From JBMZCV01 sp049613665 (GTDB lineage Bacteria > Bacteroidota > Bacteroidia > Chitinophagales > UBA2359): 36,250 nt of DNA. The notes under the pieces are model-generated. The model was not told the origin of the DNA, ran no database searches, and saw only the letters and a list, made by a program, of their open reading frames with translations. Position 1 is the stretch's first letter; every line of letters starts with the position of its first letter. The position numbers and the translations under genes were made by a program. The stretch lies in the NCBI GenBank assembly GCA_049613665.1, contig JBMZCV010000029.1, positions 1 through 36,250 of the forward strand, in the 5' to 3' direction. This document shows positions 15,345 through 22,830 of this stretch, in pieces.

Positions 15345-16151
15345 ATGAAAAAACTGCTTCAAACCATTCTACACCTTTTCATTTTCGCATTTCTAACGCT
15401 TGTTACTCAAATTGGTGGCATCGTTTATTTGCTATCTTTGGCTTTGCACAAAAACATTGCAGCTAACTTTAGAGGAAAAAAAACTTTGCTTTTTCTAGCT
15501 CTATACTTCTTTTCTACTTTCGCAATTGTGCCAAATATCGCTCCTTTTTTTGGCAGAGAAACAGTAAAACACAGCGAAAAAATCAAGCCGACAACTTTTA
15601 TAACTGTTTTGCTGAATAGAAATTATGTCGTTCCAGAATTAAATAACTTGCTTGCCGAAACTGAAAAACAACTCGCTTTTTTGGATAAAAAAATGGAAAT
15701 ACGATATTTAGATGCCAACTTTCCGTTTATTGATGGCTTTCCTTTGCCTCCACATTTGAGCCACAACGATGGCAAAAAGATAGATATTAGCTTTGTGTAT
15801 GAAAAAGAAAATGCTTTCATTTCTAATGAAAAAAAATCTATTAGCGGCTATGGCGTTTTTGAAGAGCCACGAAAAAACGAAATAAATCAGCCGAAAAAGT
15901 GCAAAAATGCTGGCTATTTTCAGTACGATTTTGCAAAATATCTGACTTTTGGGAAAATAAATAAAGAACTCGTTTTTTCTGAAAAAGGCACTAAAATATT
16001 GATAAACAGCATTTTACAAAATAAAAAATTAGGAAAGATGTTTATCGAACCACATTTAAAAAATAGATTGCAACTAAACGATAATAGAGTTCGCTTTCAC
16101 GGCTGCCGAGCTGTGAGACACGACGACCATATTCACATTCAGTTGAAGTAA
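15345..16151 (+). CDS. Membrane-anchored LAS-type metallopeptidase-like protein
   Basis: The 268-residue protein has two N-terminal membrane helices (about 8-32 and 46-66). The rest is predicted to be extracytoplasmic or cytoplasmic depending on topology. Two clusters resemble the zinc site of LAS peptidases (MepA, D-Ala-D-Ala and VanX-like enzymes): H140-x6-D147 in HLSHNDGKKIDI, and HDDHIHIQL at the C-terminus with H262-x-H264. The H-x6-D plus H-x-H layout and the GFPLPPHLSHNDG context fit peptidoglycan endo- or carboxypeptidases. The region between (VRFHGCRAVRHDDH) is well ordered. Overall similarity to MepA is limited, so a cell-wall peptidase role is inferred. It converges with the TolC gene, only 10 bases away. 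Confidence 0.65.
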   Translation: MKKLLQTILHLFIFAFLTLVTQIGGIVYLLSLALHKNIAANFRGKKTLLFLALYFFSTFAIVPNIAPFFGRETVKHSEKIKPTTFITVLLNRNYVVPELNNLLAETEKQLAFLDKKMEIRYLDANFPFIDGFPLPPHLSHNDGKKIDISFVYEKENAFISNEKKSISGYGVFEEPRKNEINQPKKCKNAGYFQYDFAKYLTFGKINKELVFSEKGTKILINSILQNKKLGKMFIEPHLKNRLQLNDNRVRFHGCRAVRHDDHIHIQLK

Positions 16152-16161
16152 GTTTTTGTTT

Positions 16162-17556
16162 TTACAAAATGTCGTTTGTAAAATATAAATATTTAGAATA
16201 TTCTTTTTTATACTTTATTTTCCACGAAATGAGCTTTATTTTTGCATCAATGTATTTTTCTTGCCTTTTATTGACCAAAAAAACAGAACTTTCGCCATAT
16301 TCAAACTTCGTATTTTCGGCATCTAACAGCTTTTTGTAGCCTTCTAAATTTTGTTGTTGTAAAGCAATTTGCTGTTGCAAAAACTGTTGTTGTTGCAAGC
16401 TTGCTTCTATTTTATTTTGCAACTCATTTCGTTTGTCTGCCACACTCCAATCCACATTTTTTATTTTTAGCTGGCTTTTCTGCACACTTGCTCTTTCACT
16501 CCTAAAAAGCAGAGGCATCGCAAATTCGAAACCCCATTTATAGTTTGCCAAAGCATAATTTGGTGCAATACTATTTTCGGCAGTTTTGAGCAAAGGCACA
16601 TATTTTAGCTTCAATTTTGGCTTGAGTTTATCTTTTTTCGCCCGCAATTCCACTTCATAATAAGCCCTTTTATAGTTTTTTTCCAAAATTTGAGGGTGTG
16701 TATTTACCACCTCACGGACTTCTAAAGTTGCTGACGATAGCAAATTTTCGGTTTCAATGATTTCTGGTATTGTCGTATTATTCAAAGCAATAGGCTGATT
16801 ATTTTGCCACAAATAGTTTTCGAGTTGCTGTTTTGTATTTTCCAATAACATTTCATTTTCTTGCATCATCAACATTCTATCTTGCACCATCAAAAAAGCT
16901 TCGAGCGTGTCAATAGCCGTTTTTTCGCCGCCCAAAAACGATTGTGTAGTAGCCTGTCGATAGTTTTGAGCAATTTGCATAGCCTCCGCCAAAATCTGCT
17001 GTGTATAATAGTTTTTTTGCCATTCGATATAAGCCAAAGAAGCCATCAAAGCCAAATTATTGAGCATCATTTGACGTTCATTTTTCGTTATTTTTTCATA
17101 AATTCGAGCCTGTTGAATAGCTGCACGTCGCTCATCTATAAAAAAACCTTGCAAAATATTGGCTTCAATGCCAACTGCCCAAAGTCCATATTTGTCGGTT
17201 TTGTTTTCAGGATTGAGATAATAGCCGCTATTATTTTCATAGTTGGCACTCACTTGCAGTCCATATTGAGTTGGAATGAGCAGTTTTGTGCTAAAATGGC
17301 GATAATAATGTTTGTCACTCAAAAATTTGTCTTTCCAACTCGCCGACAACTTAGGGTCAAATTTTCCTTTAGCATCTAGCATCGTTGCACTTGCAAAATC
17401 TTGTTGCAAATTGGCTTGTTTTGCTACTGGGTGTTGTGCCAAAACTTGTGCAAGATATGCCTCTTGCGACAATAGAGCAGAGTCCGTTTGAGCGTAGCAA
17501 AGTAGCGTTGTCGTTAAAAAAAATAAGATTGTTTTTGCAAAAAAAACTTTTTTCAT
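16162..17556 (-). CDS. TolC-family outer-membrane export channel
   Basis: The 464-residue precursor starts at the ATG 17554-17556; an in-frame TTG six bases earlier is less likely. It has a signal peptide ending CYAQ. The mature protein shows the TolC/OEP pattern: an early segment AYLAQVLAQHPVAKQANLQQ, then long heptad-rich helices (QQARIYEKITKNERQMM; EKNYKRAYYEVELRAKKDKL; the Gln-rich QQQQFLQQQIALQQQ). Strand segments between them include the FDPKLSASW region. It should form the outer-membrane duct of the export system encoded upstream (ABC protein, HlyD adaptor). It is the last gene of the minus-strand operon, 10 bases after the thioesterase gene. Confidence 0.9.
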   Translation of the reverse strand: MKKVFFAKTILFFLTTTLLCYAQTDSALLSQEAYLAQVLAQHPVAKQANLQQDFASATMLDAKGKFDPKLSASWKDKFLSDKHYYRHFSTKLLIPTQYGLQVSANYENNSGYYLNPENKTDKYGLWAVGIEANILQGFFIDERRAAIQQARIYEKITKNERQMMLNNLALMASLAYIEWQKNYYTQQILAEAMQIAQNYRQATTQSFLGGEKTAIDTLEAFLMVQDRMLMMQENEMLLENTKQQLENYLWQNNQPIALNNTTIPEIIETENLLSSATLEVREVVNTHPQILEKNYKRAYYEVELRAKKDKLKPKLKLKYVPLLKTAENSIAPNYALANYKWGFEFAMPLLFRSERASVQKSQLKIKNVDWSVADKRNELQNKIEASLQQQQFLQQQIALQQQNLEGYKKLLDAENTKFEYGESSVFLVNKRQEKYIDAKIKLISWKIKYKKEYSKYLYFTNDIL

Positions 17557-17566
17557 ATACAAAAAA

Positions 17567-17953
17567 TTAGAACGATGTTTTGAGTGTAAGATTTTCTAAA
17601 GATTTTTCATGAGGTTTGGGTTTTCCTTGCTCATCTACATTTACAAATACAATTTCGTCAATTTTGATAATGGATTGTTTGGAAAATAAACTGCGGACTT
17701 CACAACCAAAAGTGATAGAAGTTCGGCCTATTTTTTTGAACTGCAAACCTATTTCAATGACATCGCCTTGCTCGGCAGAGTGTATAAAGTCGATTTCGGA
17801 AATATATTTTGTGACGACTTCTTTTGTATCTAATTTTGTCATGGCATAAATGCCTGCTTCTTCGTCTATCCAACGCAAAAGTGAACCGCCAAACAGCGTG
17901 TTTCGAGCGTTGAGGTCTTCTGGTCTGATGAGTTTACGAGAATAAAATTTCAT
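17567..17953 (-). CDS. Acyl-CoA thioesterase, hotdog fold (YciA/BACH type)
   Basis: The 128-residue protein has the hotdog thioesterase signature: NARNTLFGGSLLRWIDEEAG at 16-34 (N-x-x-G-x-x-FGGxxLxWxDExA type), then the central strand ISEIDFIHSAEQGDVIEI and a second strand pair SITFGCEVRS and IVFVNVDEQGKPKPH. These enzymes cleave acyl-CoA to free acid and CoA in the cytoplasm and usually work as oligomers. It lies two bases after the HlyD gene stop and ten bases before the TolC start, so it is cotranscribed with an export system. That may be chance packing, or it may indicate a link between acyl-lipid metabolism and the exported substrate. Confidence 0.92.
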   Translation of the reverse strand: MKFYSRKLIRPEDLNARNTLFGGSLLRWIDEEAGIYAMTKLDTKEVVTKYISEIDFIHSAEQGDVIEIGLQFKKIGRTSITFGCEVRSLFSKQSIIKIDEIVFVNVDEQGKPKPHEKSLENLTLKTSF

Positions 17954-17955
17954 AT

Positions 17956-19332
17956 TTATTTAACTGATTTTATAGGTGCTTTTCGTTTGATTTTTTGTTT
18001 TTTCCCTTCACTTTTTTCATAAAAATCTGGTGGAAAGCCGTTGAGTTGTCGCCAGAGTTCGTACCAAATTGGCACATTATTGAGCAACAAAAAAGCATTT
18101 ACACCTGTTCCGATTCGCAAATGTTCTGGCCAAGTTTTTTGCGTTTTGTCGCCTATCACAAGCAACCTATAATAGCCATTTTCGCCAATAATTCTATCAA
18201 TGGCCATCACTTTTCCCGAAAAAACTCCCGTAGAAGCTTCTGGCCAACCGCTAATAACCATTGCAGGCCAGCCATCGAAACGCAACTTTACGGTATTTCC
18301 AATGTTTAGAAGTGGTACATCTTGCGGTTTGACATACATTTCTACGGCCAATTCATATTCGGAAGGCATAATCGTAACAATGTCTGTGCCTTCTTTTATG
18401 ATTTCGCCAATGCCTTTTTTGATGGTTTTGGTGATATAGCCAGCTTGCGAAGCCGTTACATAATACATTTTTTGCCGAGTTTCGTAGTTACTCAACTGAT
18501 TTTCTAACTTTGAGGTTTGTGCTACGGCCTCCAGCTTATTTGAAACTGCCGAATATTTATCGGATTTTGACTTGGCCAACTTATCAGCATATTCATTGTC
18601 GATAGCGGCGAGCTCTATTCGCAAATTCAAGAGTTCATTTTTCTGGTTGAGCCATTTATTTTCTTGAGCCATTGTTTTGGCTTTCATTTGTTGCCACTTT
18701 GCTTCTTTATCTTGCACATCGGTTAGGGTTTTCAAGTTTTTTTCATAGAGTTCTTTGGTTCGCTGCCATTGATTTTGAGCAAATTTTGAATTGGTGCGAT
18801 ATGCTTGCAAATCTATACTATCTATCTTTATTTTGTTTTTTGTTTGAATAATTTTGTTTTTGGTCTGTTCTATTTTTAGCTTTTTCATCGCCTGCAAAGC
18901 CTCATATTGCGTTTCGAGAGCTGCTACCTTGCTTTTATATTGCTCAATGCTTTGCGATTTTGCTTTCATTTGCGTAGTAGTTTGAGCGACTAAATTTGGG
19001 TCGAAATAATCGTTTTTTATTTCTGACAAAAAAACAATGGTATCTCCTGCTTCCACAAAATCGCCTTCTATCACAAACCATTCTTCTATTTTTCCTGCAA
19101 TAACCGATTGAATGGCTTGCGGTTTTTGGCTCGGTAGTTTTGTAGTGACATATCCTTTAGATTGAATATTTTGTGTCCAAGGCAAAAATAGACTTGCAAT
19201 AAAAGCCAGCAAAATGAAAATAGCGAGATATAGCGGCAAATGCTCAATGCGATTTTTTTTGAGCAGTTTAAAAGACTTAAATTCCTTTAGCTTGAGTCTT
19301 TCTTCAATAGTATTATTTGATATATTTAGCAT
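17956..19332 (-). CDS. HlyD-type membrane fusion (periplasmic adaptor) protein
   Basis: The 458 residues comprise a cytoplasmic N-terminus, one membrane helix at about 32-51 (LPLYLAIFILLAFIASLFLPW), and an N-terminal lipoyl half (VIAGKIEEWFVIEGDFVEAGDTIVFL). A long coiled-coil hairpin rich in Lys/Gln follows (about 105-290), then the second lipoyl half (YYVTASQAGYITKTIKKGIGEIIKEG) and beta-barrel segments including LRIGTGVNAFLLLNNVPIWYELWRQLNGF. It should join the ABC exporter in the inner membrane to TolC. The C-terminal lysine-rich tail (KKQKIKRKAP) is unusual. The start is followed directly by a charged LKLKEFKSFKLLKKN region, typical for these adaptors. Confidence 0.92.
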   Translation of the reverse strand: MLNISNNTIEERLKLKEFKSFKLLKKNRIEHLPLYLAIFILLAFIASLFLPWTQNIQSKGYVTTKLPSQKPQAIQSVIAGKIEEWFVIEGDFVEAGDTIVFLSEIKNDYFDPNLVAQTTTQMKAKSQSIEQYKSKVAALETQYEALQAMKKLKIEQTKNKIIQTKNKIKIDSIDLQAYRTNSKFAQNQWQRTKELYEKNLKTLTDVQDKEAKWQQMKAKTMAQENKWLNQKNELLNLRIELAAIDNEYADKLAKSKSDKYSAVSNKLEAVAQTSKLENQLSNYETRQKMYYVTASQAGYITKTIKKGIGEIIKEGTDIVTIMPSEYELAVEMYVKPQDVPLLNIGNTVKLRFDGWPAMVISGWPEASTGVFSGKVMAIDRIIGENGYYRLLVIGDKTQKTWPEHLRIGTGVNAFLLLNNVPIWYELWRQLNGFPPDFYEKSEGKKQKIKRKAPIKSVK

Positions 19333-19550
19333 GTGTTATCCTTTATGAAACAAGAGAAATAAAGTGAGACCTTTTTAGTCGTTGTTACTTGTTTAAGTAA
19401 CGCTCAAAAAATAACTTCCTTATTTGCGATTGACATTTTCTGACCTACTTCGTTGAAAAGCCTCGCCGTAGCTATGGCTATGACTGTGTTTTTCGCCTTG
19501 TAACTCAAAAAATCTCTGCCTCAAATCGTGAACTTATTTTTTTGCTGTTA
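19333..19550. other. 218-bp gap inside the export operon with a palindromic element
   Basis: The two flanking genes are cotranscribed in other such clusters. Here the gap holds a small hairpin, GTTACTT-GTTT-AAGTAAC near 19386-19403, and the element annotated at 19402-19545. No gene with a start codon fits. Confidence 0.6.
19402..19545. repeat. Second type of palindromic intergenic element (GC-richer core)
   Basis: Inverted ends TCAAAAAATAACTTC (left) and GAACTTATTTTTTTG (right) bound a core of clearly higher GC than its surroundings. The core centre is the near-palindrome GCCGTAGCTATGGC. The minus strand is open for about 37 codons through the core (containing QRFFELQGEKHSHSYGEAF and RSRSENVNRK, then a stop). 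It has no start codon and is flanked by stops, so it is more likely a mobile-repeat remnant than a gene. It is unrelated to the TTAAGT family. Confidence 0.5.
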
Positions 19551-21185
19551 CTAAAGCTCAATAATTCTCGTACTTTTTTCTTTCCAATAAGCATTATTTG
19601 TCACTACAATAAGTGTCCAATTTCGTTTTTTATCTATCAAATAGTTAATAATTTTTTCGGTTTCATTTTCTTCAAAAAACAACAAAGGGTCTTCCATCAG
19701 CAATAAGCGAGGTTTGCCAATAATAATGCGAGCCAATAGGATTTTTTGAATGATTTTTCTCGGCAACTTTCTACCACCAGAAGTAATATCAGTATGTAAT
19801 CCATTTTCTTGTAACTGCACATATTTTTGCAAGCCCAATATTTTGTTGACTTCAATAATCGCTTTATCGCTAATATTGCGGCCTACGGCTATGTTTTCTC
19901 TAATTGTGCCTGCAAACAATTGGTTTGTCGGAAAATAAACGCCTATTTGTTCGTATAATTTTTCTCTTTTATAATGCTGGAGCGGAATATCATTGAGCAA
20001 AATTTCGCCTTTTTGTAGGTTATAAATGCCAGACATAAGGTGCAGTAAAGTTGATTTTCCTGTGCCACTTTCGCCAGAAATAACGACTCTTTCATTGGCA
20101 GCTATTAGGGCCGAAAAGTTTTGAAAAATATATTGTTTCATATAAGGATATCGAAAGCCAATATTAATTAACTCTAAGCTAATCGCACTTTTCGAATTAT
20201 CAATTTCATTGATACCTTTATTGTTGTCGAGCGGTACATCTGTGACATAGCCTATTTTTTCTAATGCCGTCAATACATCATAAATTGTGTCGATAATCCG
20301 AATGACTTTTTCTACCGAATTGATGAGCAAGATAATCACAATTTCGGCTGCTACAAACTGCCCCAAATTCATTTGACCTTGAAACACGAGCATTCCACCG
20401 AGCAAAAGCAAGCCTGCGGCTATCAAAACTTGAAAGCTGATAAAATATTTGAATTGGCTGACTAAAATGCTAAAATGCTTTTCTCTAGCATATAAATAAT
20501 TTGCTGTAATTTCGTCTGTTTTTTTCAAATGAAATTGGCTTGCTGCTTTCAGCTTAAAACTTTTGTTTGTTCTCGCAATTTCTTCTAACCAATATACTAG
20601 GTGATATTTGTATTTGCTTTCTTTAATGCTTGCATCTAAACCTCTTGCTCCTGTAATTTTTATTAAAAACCAAATTAAAGAAAACAATAATAATCCCAAA
20701 ATAATAAAATATGGGCTATATATGGATAGCAAAACCAAACCAAACACGATTTGAAAAGAAGCGAGCGAAAAATCTATCAATATCTTAGGCAAGCCTTTTT
20801 GAATGGTCAATACATCGAAAAAGCGATTGACGAGTTCGGGTTCATGCACATTGTCCAACTCTAAAAGCTGCATTTTGGGCAGTCGATAGGCAAACTCTAT
20901 GGAAGAGCGAGCGAAAATATCTTGTTGTATGTTTTCTACAATTCGGATTTGTAAGACTTGGAAAAAGCCTGCTATCGCAATACCCATCAACACAAAAGTG
21001 ACTAAAACAAGCCACGAAGAACTGAACTCTCCTGTTTGAATGTAAACGACAATAGCTTGTATGCCCAAAGGCAACGACAAATTTATCATACCTATAAATA
21101 CTGCATAAGTATAGATATGTCGCAAGTCTTTTTTATAGCGGCTGAGTAGCCTCCAAAATCTTTGTATAGGATGTATATTTGCCAT
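19551..21185 (-). CDS. ABC exporter (fused permease-ATPase) with a degenerate nucleotide-binding domain
   Basis: The 544-residue half-transporter has an N-terminal membrane domain with about six helices (25-300) and a C-terminal nucleotide-binding domain (about 335-544). Walker A is intact, GESGTGKS (371-378). Other sites deviate: the Q-loop reads YFPTNQ where VPQD is usual, the signature is TSGGRKLPRK (468-477) instead of LSGGQ, Walker B reads LLLMED (494-499) with Asp and Glu exchanged, and the H-loop reads VTNN (528-531) in place of VTHD. No C39 peptidase domain is present. With the HlyD, thioesterase and TolC genes downstream it forms a tripartite type-I-like exporter. ATPase activity may be slow or altered. 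The substrate is unknown, and no adjacent RTX or bacteriocin gene is seen. Confidence 0.9.
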   Translation of the reverse strand: MANIHPIQRFWRLLSRYKKDLRHIYTYAVFIGMINLSLPLGIQAIVVYIQTGEFSSSWLVLVTFVLMGIAIAGFFQVLQIRIVENIQQDIFARSSIEFAYRLPKMQLLELDNVHEPELVNRFFDVLTIQKGLPKILIDFSLASFQIVFGLVLLSIYSPYFIILGLLLFSLIWFLIKITGARGLDASIKESKYKYHLVYWLEEIARTNKSFKLKAASQFHLKKTDEITANYLYAREKHFSILVSQFKYFISFQVLIAAGLLLLGGMLVFQGQMNLGQFVAAEIVIILLINSVEKVIRIIDTIYDVLTALEKIGYVTDVPLDNNKGINEIDNSKSAISLELINIGFRYPYMKQYIFQNFSALIAANERVVISGESGTGKSTLLHLMSGIYNLQKGEILLNDIPLQHYKREKLYEQIGVYFPTNQLFAGTIRENIAVGRNISDKAIIEVNKILGLQKYVQLQENGLHTDITSGGRKLPRKIIQKILLARIIIGKPRLLLMEDPLLFFEENETEKIINYLIDKKRNWTLIVVTNNAYWKEKSTRIIEL

Positions 21186-21225
21186 TTATTTTATATGATA
21201 TAATATTTTTGAAACCTAACGTCTT

Positions 21226-21308
21226 TTGTAAAGCAAGCTTGTTTAAGTTTTTGAATGCCAAACATTAAACAAGCTTTTTGTAAAAACTGTAATTCGCTTG
21301 CTTTACAA
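21226..21308 (-). repeat. Nested inverted repeats in the leader of the ABC exporter operon
   Basis: The outer arms TTGTAAAGCAAGC (21226-21238) and GCTTGCTTTACAA (21296-21308) are perfect over 13 bp. The inner arms GCTTGTTTAA (21237-21246) and TTAAACAAGC (21265-21274) are perfect over 10 bp and overlap the outer arm by two bases, so the two stems cannot fully form at once. It lies 41 bases upstream of the ABC start codon and could be a switchable leader, an operator or a decayed mobile repeat. Confidence 0.65.
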
Positions 21309-21418
21309 GTTGCATTACTTATAATGGTGTAATAATTTGTTGAGGAAGTTAACATATTAAAAAATAAGCATACTAGCTTTCTCAATCAGACATTTTTTTT
21401 CTTGTTTTGCAATTTTAC

Positions 21419-21426
21419 CAAAAATA
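21419..21426 (-). promoter_or_regulatory. Possible -7 box of the export operon
   Basis: The minus strand reads TATTTTTG (consensus TAnnTTTG), but no -33 TTTG is at normal spacing. If used, the nested inverted repeats at 21226-21308 would be in the transcript leader. Confidence 0.3.
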
Positions 21427-21552
21427 CAACAAAGTAAATTGAAAAAAGATGTTCTATTTAGAAAAAATAAACAATAATTCACATTTTATATAATTGTTAA
21501 CACACATTTGGTAACGCAATGAAAATAAACAATAAGCTACTCGTTTTTTATA

Positions 21553-21586
21553 TTTGTGTCAAAAAACAGAAAAAAACGTATCTTTG
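21553..21586 (+). promoter_or_regulatory. Bacteroidota-type promoter of the secreted-protein gene
   Basis: A -33 TTTG (21553-21556) and an exact -7 box TATCTTTG (21579-21586) are separated by 22 bases. The start would be near 21593, about 90 bases before the ATG at 21683. It excludes the in-frame start at 21554. Confidence 0.65.
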
Positions 21587-21682
21587 CATAAACAAACCAA
21601 CAATTGGAAAGTCAAGATATTTGGCAAAAGGTTCTTTTTTCTTTTTGCATACTTAACACTTTATTTAAATTTTTCAGAAAAA

Positions 21683-22786
21683 ATGCTAAAACACGTTATT
21701 TTATTATTTCTCGTTTTTCAAACCTTATACCTTACTGCTCAACCACCTCGCAACGACCTCAAAAATATGAGAGGAAATAGCACACCAAAACCTACAAAAA
21801 TCAAAAAACCAAAAATAAAATATGAGTTTCATTATGGCTATGCTGTGTTGAAAACGGGCTTGCGTTTGGAGGGAAAATTCAAATATGTAGAGCTAAAAGG
21901 CGAAGTGCCGCAATATTTGTTTATAGAAAACGACACGAAAATGAAACGCTATGTCGCCTTATCTATGATGGATAAAATGCTTTTGGCAGGAAGCGAAAAA
22001 GGTATTACGGCACGAGCTGATTCTACAGAATTTGAATGGATAGACAAGTACAAAGATTTGTATCGCAAAGTGAGAGGCGGCACGATTGAGTTGTTTGACA
22101 ATTCGAGAATTGTAGATGAAAAATATGAATATCTGACCGATTATATTTTGTTGGCTGGCCGCCAAGATTATGGACATAAAAATATAGAAATTTTGGCAGA
22201 TTTGGATATGTTTATGACTGATAGACCCTACTTTTTGCAGTCGGCGAGAGTGACAAGTCGCTTGAAAACAAAAGATTTTCGTGTTATTATTTATCTCGTA
22301 GATTTGTATAACGACAAAAATCCAATGAAAAATTTGAAATGGACGGAGGCTGAAGTGGTGTTGCGAAATGGCAAAAAGCTAACAGGCAATGCTTATATTC
22401 AGCCGCTAGATTTGCGAAATGAATATACAAGTAGCAATCAGGCAAGTGTACATTTTCACGATGGCAAGGATTTTCAGCTTTTGACAGGCAGAAGTATTAA
22501 AAAGCTGACTTTGGGTGGCGAAGTGTATGAAAAAGGTTTGTATTCGGCAGTGAATAAGGAGTTTTATGGCAAGCCGTGGACGCACGAAAAGGAAAAATAT
22601 TTGGTGGTTTATAGAATAACAAACGGAAATAGTTATTTTTTCAAGCCTCGACATTTGACAGGCAAGGATTTGGTGCTGCTCGAAAATATCGCTGATTCTT
22701 ATATGAAACCTCGTAATGAAAGTGAGCTTAGACGGGCGTATATTGAGGAGCTTAAGCAAGGGCAGGTTTTGGAAAGGGGGAAATAA
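21683..22786 (+). CDS. Secreted protein of unknown function
   Basis: From the ATG at 21683 the protein has 367 residues with a signal peptide of about 20 residues (MLKHVILLFLVFQTLYLTAQ). A proline/lysine-rich linker follows (TPKPTKIKKPKIKYE). An upstream in-frame extension to 21554 would bury the signal peptide and overlap the promoter, so it is rejected. The rest is a beta-rich sequence with motifs such as GYAVLKTGLRLEGKFKYVEL near 52, IELFDNSRIVDEKYEYLTDYIL and EVVLRNGKKLTGNAYIQPLD. The two stretches with LRLEGKFKY and GKKLTGNAY resemble each other and may be two copies of one small domain. No family was recognised. It is a single gene divergent from the export operon; the R-M genes start 44 bases after it. 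Confidence 0.75.
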   Translation: MLKHVILLFLVFQTLYLTAQPPRNDLKNMRGNSTPKPTKIKKPKIKYEFHYGYAVLKTGLRLEGKFKYVELKGEVPQYLFIENDTKMKRYVALSMMDKMLLAGSEKGITARADSTEFEWIDKYKDLYRKVRGGTIELFDNSRIVDEKYEYLTDYILLAGRQDYGHKNIEILADLDMFMTDRPYFLQSARVTSRLKTKDFRVIIYLVDLYNDKNPMKNLKWTEAEVVLRNGKKLTGNAYIQPLDLRNEYTSSNQASVHFHDGKDFQLLTGRSIKKLTLGGEVYEKGLYSAVNKEFYGKPWTHEKEKYLVVYRITNGNSYFFKPRHLTGKDLVLLENIADSYMKPRNESELRRAYIEELKQGQVLERGK

Positions 22787-22830
22787 TTTTTTTAACGAAA
22801 AATATTATTATTAAAGAAACAAAAAAAGAA

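Noticed and set aside
21191..21385. 64-codon minus-strand open frame before the exporter gene
   Set aside because: It overlaps the nested inverted repeats and has no recognisable features; more likely leader sequence.
21554..21682. Upstream start for the secreted unknown protein
   Set aside because: It would overlap the promoter at 21553-21586 and hide a good signal peptide.
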